Source: JAQTTT01 sp041652755 (GTDB lineage Archaea > Nanobdellota > Nanobdellia > Tiddalikarchaeales > Tiddalikarchaeaceae). From it: 64,000 nucleotides of DNA. The stretch covers positions 3,470-67,469 of the forward strand of contig JBAZGS010000007.1 in assembly GCA_041652755.1 (NCBI GenBank), in the 5' to 3' direction. Within the stretch, counting starts at the first letter, position 1; each line of letters begins with the position of its first letter. The notes under the pieces were generated by a model that was not told where the DNA came from, did no database searches, and saw nothing but the letters and a program-made list of their open reading frames with translations. Below, piece after piece: positions 60,010 to 64,000 of the stretch. The translations under genes were made by a program, and so were the position numbers.

Positions 60010-60020
60010 AAGTAGTAACA
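60010..60020 (+). promoter_or_regulatory. AAGTAGTAACA motif, second copy
   Basis: The same 11-mer as at 52540-52550. Both copies are followed by a TATA-like block and a TTCATA segment before a start codon (60063 here). Possible shared upstream element for two accessory genes. Confidence 0.35.
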
Positions 60021-60062
60021 AAATAGCAAGGTTTTTAAAGAGATTTTCTTCATAATAAGAGT

Positions 60063-60524
60063 ATGAAAAGCAACTCAATGAAAAATTACTTTCAAAATTT
60101 GAATAAAGGTGAGGTATCAAAAATAAAGGCAACTATAAATGCAACTTCAAAGCAATTGCAAGAAATATATTCTTTTATTCCGGGAATTGAAAAAGTCAAA
60201 GGAGATTATTATTCAAAACTTTCAAAAATAGTTGATCTTATGATTTCATATGCAAAAACTAATGGTTTAATAGATGAAGAGGAGTACAAAACTTGTATTT
60301 CATTAAAAAATGGAAGCTATGAAGGTTTACAGGGGACACTTGGAGATATAACTATGATTATTAATGAAAAAGATTTTATGCAAGCTGAACAATTTGAAAC
60401 TTTAGACCCTTACAATCCCTTACATACAGATATTGTTAATACATTAAATGAACAATTAAGTTCCATATTTGTAGGAGATCCTGACTCAGAAAATTTAGAA
60501 GAATTAGTTAAGGATCAAAAATAA
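60063..60524 (+). CDS. protein of unknown function
   Basis: A 153-residue helical protein with an acidic C-terminus. No recognised motif. It shares an upstream element with the AbiEii-like gene at 52583. It ends ten bases into the next orphan gene, tail to tail. In-frame start alternatives exist at M6 (60078). Confidence 0.6.
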   Translation: MKSNSMKNYFQNLNKGEVSKIKATINATSKQLQEIYSFIPGIEKVKGDYYSKLSKIVDLMISYAKTNGLIDEEEYKTCISLKNGSYEGLQGTLGDITMIINEKDFMQAEQFETLDPYNPLHTDIVNTLNEQLSSIFVGDPDSENLEELVKDQK

Positions 60525-61066
60525 GCAAGGTTCATTATTAATCCTTTAAGATTTTTTTTGATGAAGTCAGGCCTCATATAATCATATGCATGTATTTTAC
60601 CAGACAAACATACAATATCCGAATAACTGTTAGTTTCAAAGTTATCATTAATGTCACTTAAAAAAGAAATAAAATATTCTTTTATGAGCTTTCTTCTTTT
60701 TGCTACTTTTTCAAACCAAGGGCAATTTTTAAAAAAATCATTTGTTTTAAAAGCATAGGGTATTACATAAGAGGGATTAAAATTAATTAATTGACTTATA
60801 TTTTTTTCAGCATAAGATTGAGGATTTGGCAAAAAATTATTTTTATTACTCAATAAATCATAATAAGATTTATTGTCTAATTCAACCAAAAATAAGCTAT
60901 TGTCTTTTATTTTACCATTTAACATGAAATTATTTTGCAATTTTTCATCATGATATCTAATTTGATTATAAGATTTTATTAAAGGCAGTTTTGAATTAAA
61001 ATCAAAAGCTTCATAATCAACATAACCTATCATCCATAAAATCTTATTTTCAAGGTTAGTAAGCAT
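60515..61066 (-). CDS. protein of unknown function
   Basis: A 183-residue protein, aromatic and Asn-rich, with no membrane segment. FLVELDNKSYYDLL and NPSYVIPYAF are distinctive but unassigned. It is convergent with 60063 and divergent from 61175 in the orphan island. Confidence 0.6.
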   Translation of the reverse strand: MLTNLENKILWMIGYVDYEAFDFNSKLPLIKSYNQIRYHDEKLQNNFMLNGKIKDNSLFLVELDNKSYYDLLSNKNNFLPNPQSYAEKNISQLINFNPSYVIPYAFKTNDFFKNCPWFEKVAKRRKLIKEYFISFLSDINDNFETNSYSDIVCLSGKIHAYDYMRPDFIKKNLKGLIMNLAYF

Positions 61067-61174
61067 GATTGAAATATAAGTAAGTCTATTAAAAAAACTA
61101 TTTATTTACCATATTGTAAATAAATATTTGGTTGCAGCTAAAAACTTATAAAGATAAAAGGGTATTTAAAAAAA

Positions 61175-61600
61175 ATGATAGATGTTATTGAATATGGAGA
61201 CTTGGTTTTTTCAAATAAAAACAAGACAACTGAATGTGAATATTTGATAAATAATACAATTTATTACTTTAGAAATAATAAAGTATGCGGTTTTCAAACT
61301 GCTGATTTAGCGATTAAAGATGTTTCATTGGAAAATATTCATATGTTTTCAAAGACACCATGCCAAAAATATTTGCTTAATATTTTAAGTTATTGCAGGC
61401 AAATTGATTTAAAATTCAATCCTCCATTAAAAGTATTGCTTAAAAACCCTGAATTAAATCGATTAATCCATGTTGACAACCATGGTCATGTAAGAAGCTA
61501 TGATGAAGCAATCCAGTGCCCAAGAGAGTTAGTAATAAAAATGCCTGAATCAAAAATTAAGGAAGTAAGACTTGATGAAATTATTCAAGCACTGCCTTAA
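61175..61600 (+). CDS. protein of unknown function
   Basis: A 141-residue protein with mixed beta/helical character and a basic C-terminal segment (KMPESKIKEVRLDEI). No motif recognised. It ends within 20 bases of the AlaRS stop on the other strand. Confidence 0.6.
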   Translation: MIDVIEYGDLVFSNKNKTTECEYLINNTIYYFRNNKVCGFQTADLAIKDVSLENIHMFSKTPCQKYLLNILSYCRQIDLKFNPPLKVLLKNPELNRLIHVDNHGHVRSYDEAIQCPRELVIKMPESKIKEVRLDEIIQALP

Positions 61601-63317
61601 TCCTTCTGATTCCTGCTGCAATTCCTTCTTCTTTAATTATTTTGAATTTTCCTAATTCTTTAGTGTTAGATACATGCGGCCCTCCGCATACTTCTTTAGA
61701 AAAATCACCTATATGATAAACGAAAACTCTTTGCCCATATTTCCCTTCAAACTCTGCTTGAGCTCCTGAAATCTTAGCGTCTTCAAAGTTCATCTCAGCT
61801 TTTTTAACATCAATGGAGTTGTTTATCTTTTCATTTACCAACTCCTCAACTTTTTTCAGCTCCTCAGCAGTCATTTTCCTGTCCAAATTAAAATCAAATC
61901 TCAGCCTTTCTGGAGTAATGTTTGAGCCTTTCTGCTTAATATTCTTATCAACTACTTCCCTTAGGGCTTGCGCCAATAAATGGGTGGCAGTATGCAGTTT
62001 AGTTGTCAATTCTGAAACATTGCTTAATCCTCCTTTGAATTTCTGCTCAGCGCCTTGCTTTGAAAGCTCCTGATGCTTTTTTAACTCCTCATTAAATCCT
62101 GATTCATCAACACTAATGCCTTTCTCATTTGCCAATTCTTTGGTGATTTCTATTGGAAAACCATATGATTGAAAGAGTAAGAATGCAGTTTTTCCTGACA
62201 AATCATTTGCTGAAAATTTTTCAAACTCTTTTAGCCCTTTTTCTAAAGTTTCATTAAATCTATCATACTCTTTCTTTAATTCATTAAGGATTAATTCTTG
62301 TTTTTTGATTAAAATAGGATATCTTTTGCAGTAAATCTCTATTGTCTTTTTTGCCAATTTATCAAAAGCAATATATTCTAACCCTATGGTTCTTGCATGC
62401 CTAATGGCTCTCCTAATAAGCCTTCTTAAAATATAGCCTTGGTCAACTTTTGAAGGAATGACTCCCCTTTCATCCCCTAAAATCATTGTTGCTGCCTTTA
62501 CATGGTCAGCGATTATTCTTGCAGATTTTTCATTATATTTTTGTGCGTCTTCTTTCACTATCTCCATTAAAGGAATGAATAAGTCAGTTTCATAAACAGA
62601 TTTTTTGCCTGAAAGCATTGCAATTGTTCTTTCAACACCCATTCCAGTGTCAACATTCCTGCTAGATAGGGGAACATAAACTCCTTCTCTTAACTTGTTG
62701 TATTGCATGAAGACATTATTCCATATTTCAACATATTTTCCGCACTTGCATCCTGGCTTGCAGTCTTTTGAGCAGCTAGTTTTTCCTGTGTCAAAAAAGA
62801 TTTCACTGTCAGGTCCGCATGGCCCAGTTTCTAATTCCCACCAATTATCCTCTTTAGGCAGTGCAAATATTTTTTCTTTTGGCAAACCTAGTTTCAGCCA
62901 AATATTTAATGATTCCTCATCCAGTGAAGCATCTTTGTTGCCTTCAAAAACTGTAACGCTTAATTTTTCTTTGGGTATTTTTAATTCCTTTGTCAAAAAT
63001 TCAAAGCTCCATGCCAAAGATTCTTGCTTAAAATAATCCCCTAAGCTCCAGTTGCCTAGCATTTCAAAAAAAGTATTGTGAGTATTGTCCCCAACATCAT
63101 CAATATCAACAGTTCGTATGCATTTTTGAACATCTGCTAGTCTTTTTCCTAAAGGATGGGGCTGGCCCATTAAATAAGGTGTGAGGGGAAACATTCCAGC
63201 TGTTGTAAATAAAACAGATGCGTTATTTTCAGGTATTAAAGGCTCGCTTTTTAATATTATGTGCCCTTTTTTTTCAAAAAAGTTTAAGTATTTTTTGATT
63301 AATTCGCTTGATTCCAT
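61581..63317 (-). CDS. alaS: alanyl-tRNA synthetase, short form
   Basis: A 578-residue class II synthetase. The catalytic core has HNTFFEMLGNWSLGDYF (motif 2) and GMGVERTIAM (motif 3). The editing-domain metal site is HTATH together with CGGPHV near the end. The protein stops right after the editing domain (IAAGIRRIKAVLE). The C-terminal DHHA1/C-Ala region of the usual 850-900-residue enzyme is missing. The nucleotide stop is clean, so the gene looks intentionally short. ATG 63317 is preferred over ATG 63338 because a TATA-like TTTAAA is about 27 nt upstream. Confidence 0.92.
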   Translation of the reverse strand: MESSELIKKYLNFFEKKGHIILKSEPLIPENNASVLFTTAGMFPLTPYLMGQPHPLGKRLADVQKCIRTVDIDDVGDNTHNTFFEMLGNWSLGDYFKQESLAWSFEFLTKELKIPKEKLSVTVFEGNKDASLDEESLNIWLKLGLPKEKIFALPKEDNWWELETGPCGPDSEIFFDTGKTSCSKDCKPGCKCGKYVEIWNNVFMQYNKLREGVYVPLSSRNVDTGMGVERTIAMLSGKKSVYETDLFIPLMEIVKEDAQKYNEKSARIIADHVKAATMILGDERGVIPSKVDQGYILRRLIRRAIRHARTIGLEYIAFDKLAKKTIEIYCKRYPILIKKQELILNELKKEYDRFNETLEKGLKEFEKFSANDLSGKTAFLLFQSYGFPIEITKELANEKGISVDESGFNEELKKHQELSKQGAEQKFKGGLSNVSELTTKLHTATHLLAQALREVVDKNIKQKGSNITPERLRFDFNLDRKMTAEELKKVEELVNEKINNSIDVKKAEMNFEDAKISGAQAEFEGKYGQRVFVYHIGDFSKEVCGGPHVSNTKELGKFKIIKEEGIAAGIRRIKAVLE

Positions 63318-63398
63318 TAAATTAATTGTTATCTTCATTCTTTTTTAAATATTCTTTTAATGCATAATTTTTAAAGCAATTGAGCATTACAATTATTC

Positions 63399-63758
63399 AT
63401 GCCTCACCAATGCGTTAAATGCGGTAAAGTTTATGATGATGCGAGCAAAGAATTGCTCACAGGATGCAGTAATTGCAATGCAAAATTCTTCTTTTTTATA
63501 AAAAAAGAAAAGCTGAAGAGTAATTTTATTGAAAAGTTAAAAAAAGAGGATATTGAAAAAATGGAGCAAGATATCAGAAGCCTTATTCCTGAGCTAAAAA
63601 GCACTGAACCTGTTATTCTTGATCTAGAAACTATCAGGATTTTGGGTCCTGGCAAGTACGAGATTGATATTGGGAGATTGATGCGCGGAAAGCCAGTGAT
63701 TATTCAGGCAGGAGAAGGCAAGTATTATATTGATTTGTCTACAGCTATGAAGAAATAA
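63399..63758 (+). CDS. zinc-ribbon protein of the ArvC/OapC type (DUF2072)
   Basis: A 119-residue protein with an N-terminal zinc ribbon (CVKCGKVY, CSNCN) and the C-terminal domain with LDLETIRILGPGKYEIDIGRL and GKYYIDL. This is the archaeal zinc-ribbon partner of the Era-like GTPase and DUF2073 genes. It lies about 6 kb from those genes here, on the same strand. Function inferred from the three-gene association. Confidence 0.8.
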   Translation: MPHQCVKCGKVYDDASKELLTGCSNCNAKFFFFIKKEKLKSNFIEKLKKEDIEKMEQDIRSLIPELKSTEPVILDLETIRILGPGKYEIDIGRLMRGKPVIIQAGEGKYYIDLSTAMKK

Positions 63759-63800
63759 AAGATTTTTTAAAACTTTGAATTTCTAATTAATGATATTAAC

Positions 63801-63873
63801 AGCCCTGTAGTCTAGTGGTCAAGGACTTCTGGCTCTGAACCAGATAACCCAGGTTCGAATCCTGGCAGGGCTA
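63801..63873 (+). tRNA. tRNA-Gln (CTG)
   Basis: A 73-nt cloverleaf. The acceptor arms AGCCCTG (63801-63807) and CAGGGCT (63866-63872) pair perfectly. The anticodon stem TCTGG/CCAGA encloses CTCTGAA, anticodon CTG. Discriminator A63873. The TATA-like TTTTTTAAAA is about 30 nt upstream. Its tail is repeated about 80 bp downstream. Confidence 0.95.
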
Positions 63874-64000
63874 CATTTTTTTTTAATAAATTAAATTAGT
63901 TTCCCCTGGGGCTTTGCAATAGCAAAGGGCCAGTTCTGAATCCCTGGCAGGGCTACATTTTTTTTTAATAAATTAAATTAGTTTCCCCTGGGGCTTTGCA
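63861..64000 (+). repeat. imperfect tandem repeat including the tRNA-Gln tail
   Basis: The unit starts CCTGGCAGGGCTACA followed by a T run, an AATAAATTAAATTAG block and CCCCTGGGGCTTTGCA. It begins at 63861 and again at 63944, offset 81-83 bp, and the second copy reaches the window end. The copies differ in homopolymer length (T9/T8 and T4/T3). Between them GGCTTTGC and GCAAAGGGCC can pair, and GTTCTGAATCCC is a damaged T-arm. Either a real duplication of a tRNA tail or an assembly artefact. Confidence 0.75.

Noticed and set aside
1..64000. CRISPR array or Cas genes
   Set aside because: No regularly spaced repeats of the right size and no Cas-like proteins were seen. The surface-gene repeats are coding FG-GAP and Asp-box motifs.

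Overview
The window is AT-rich archaeal DNA. It carries eukaryote-like informational genes: TFB, RNA polymerase subunits D, N and P, ribosomal proteins L18e, L37Ae and L35Ae, a Pcc1 subunit of KEOPS, a prefoldin beta subunit, ABCE1, RNase J, archaeal Trm1 and RNase P protein Rpp21. Promoters look archaeal (TTTAAA-type TATA boxes about 25 nt before starts, many leaderless genes). Compact genes, an unusually short alanyl-tRNA synthetase, a lone 5S rRNA gene and many short orphan proteins suggest a DPANN lineage, perhaps Woesearchaeota or Pacearchaeota. The lineage is an inference, because no 16S gene is present.

Layout. 0-8.8 kb: a small ORF, a structured RNA candidate (possible RNase P RNA), Rpp21 plus a YhbY-type RNA-binding protein, tRNA-Gly, a methyltransferase, a PAC2 proteasome-assembly chaperone, a HAD phosphatase, a complete AMMECR1/Memo/radical-SAM trio, DUF192, MarC and HD-domain proteins. 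8.9-11.2 kb: the rps13-rps4-rps11-rpoD operon. 12-14.4 kb: tRNA-Leu followed by a small integration scar (decayed Bro/DinD-like antirepressor gene bounded by copies of the tRNA 3' end) and three GNAT acetyltransferases. 14.5-23.9 kb: membrane, envelope and housekeeping genes (TSUP transporter, PP2C-like phosphatase, acyltransferase, glycosyltransferase, PIN protein, FKBP lipoprotein, methyltransferase, endonuclease III) and a tandem pair of helical paralogues. 24-27.8 kb: a dense operon L18e-L13-S9-RpoN-L37Ae-RpoP-Pcc1-prefoldin-UPF0147-SepF-arginase family. 27.7-35.8 kb: a presenilin-like protease with an ATPase, and two large pilin-anchored surface proteins that share an almost identical 335-bp segment on either side of a tRNA methylthiotransferase gene. 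35.8-44.7 kb: translation genes (HemK-like, YchF, ABCE1), DUF63, a large orphan and a TIM-barrel protein. 44.7-48.1 kb: two nucleotidyltransferase-plus-helical-domain paralogues flanking two convergent orphans. 48.2-55.9 kb: L35Ae, Trm1, TFB, a PhnN-like kinase, a phosphoesterase, an AbiEii-like nucleotidyltransferase with an overlapping partner, RNase J and a GMP-synthase-type amidotransferase. 55.9-64 kb: an NTF2-like gene bracketed by a 36-bp direct repeat, 5S rRNA, an Arv/Oap-type GTPase with its DUF2073 partner, an island of orphans with a PD-(D/E)XK nuclease-like protein, the short AlaRS, the third Arv/Oap protein and tRNA-Gln followed by an imperfect tandem repeat of its own tail.

The core genes form the expected expression machinery (transcription, ribosome, tRNA modification, RNA decay). 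The most distinctive material is the structured RNA at 265-600, the tRNA-tail duplications, the recombining surface proteins, the nucleotidyltransferase/orphan cassettes at 44.7-48.1 and 52.6-53.8 kb, and the orphan island at 57.6-61.6 kb. No CRISPR array, complete insertion sequence or intact prophage was seen.
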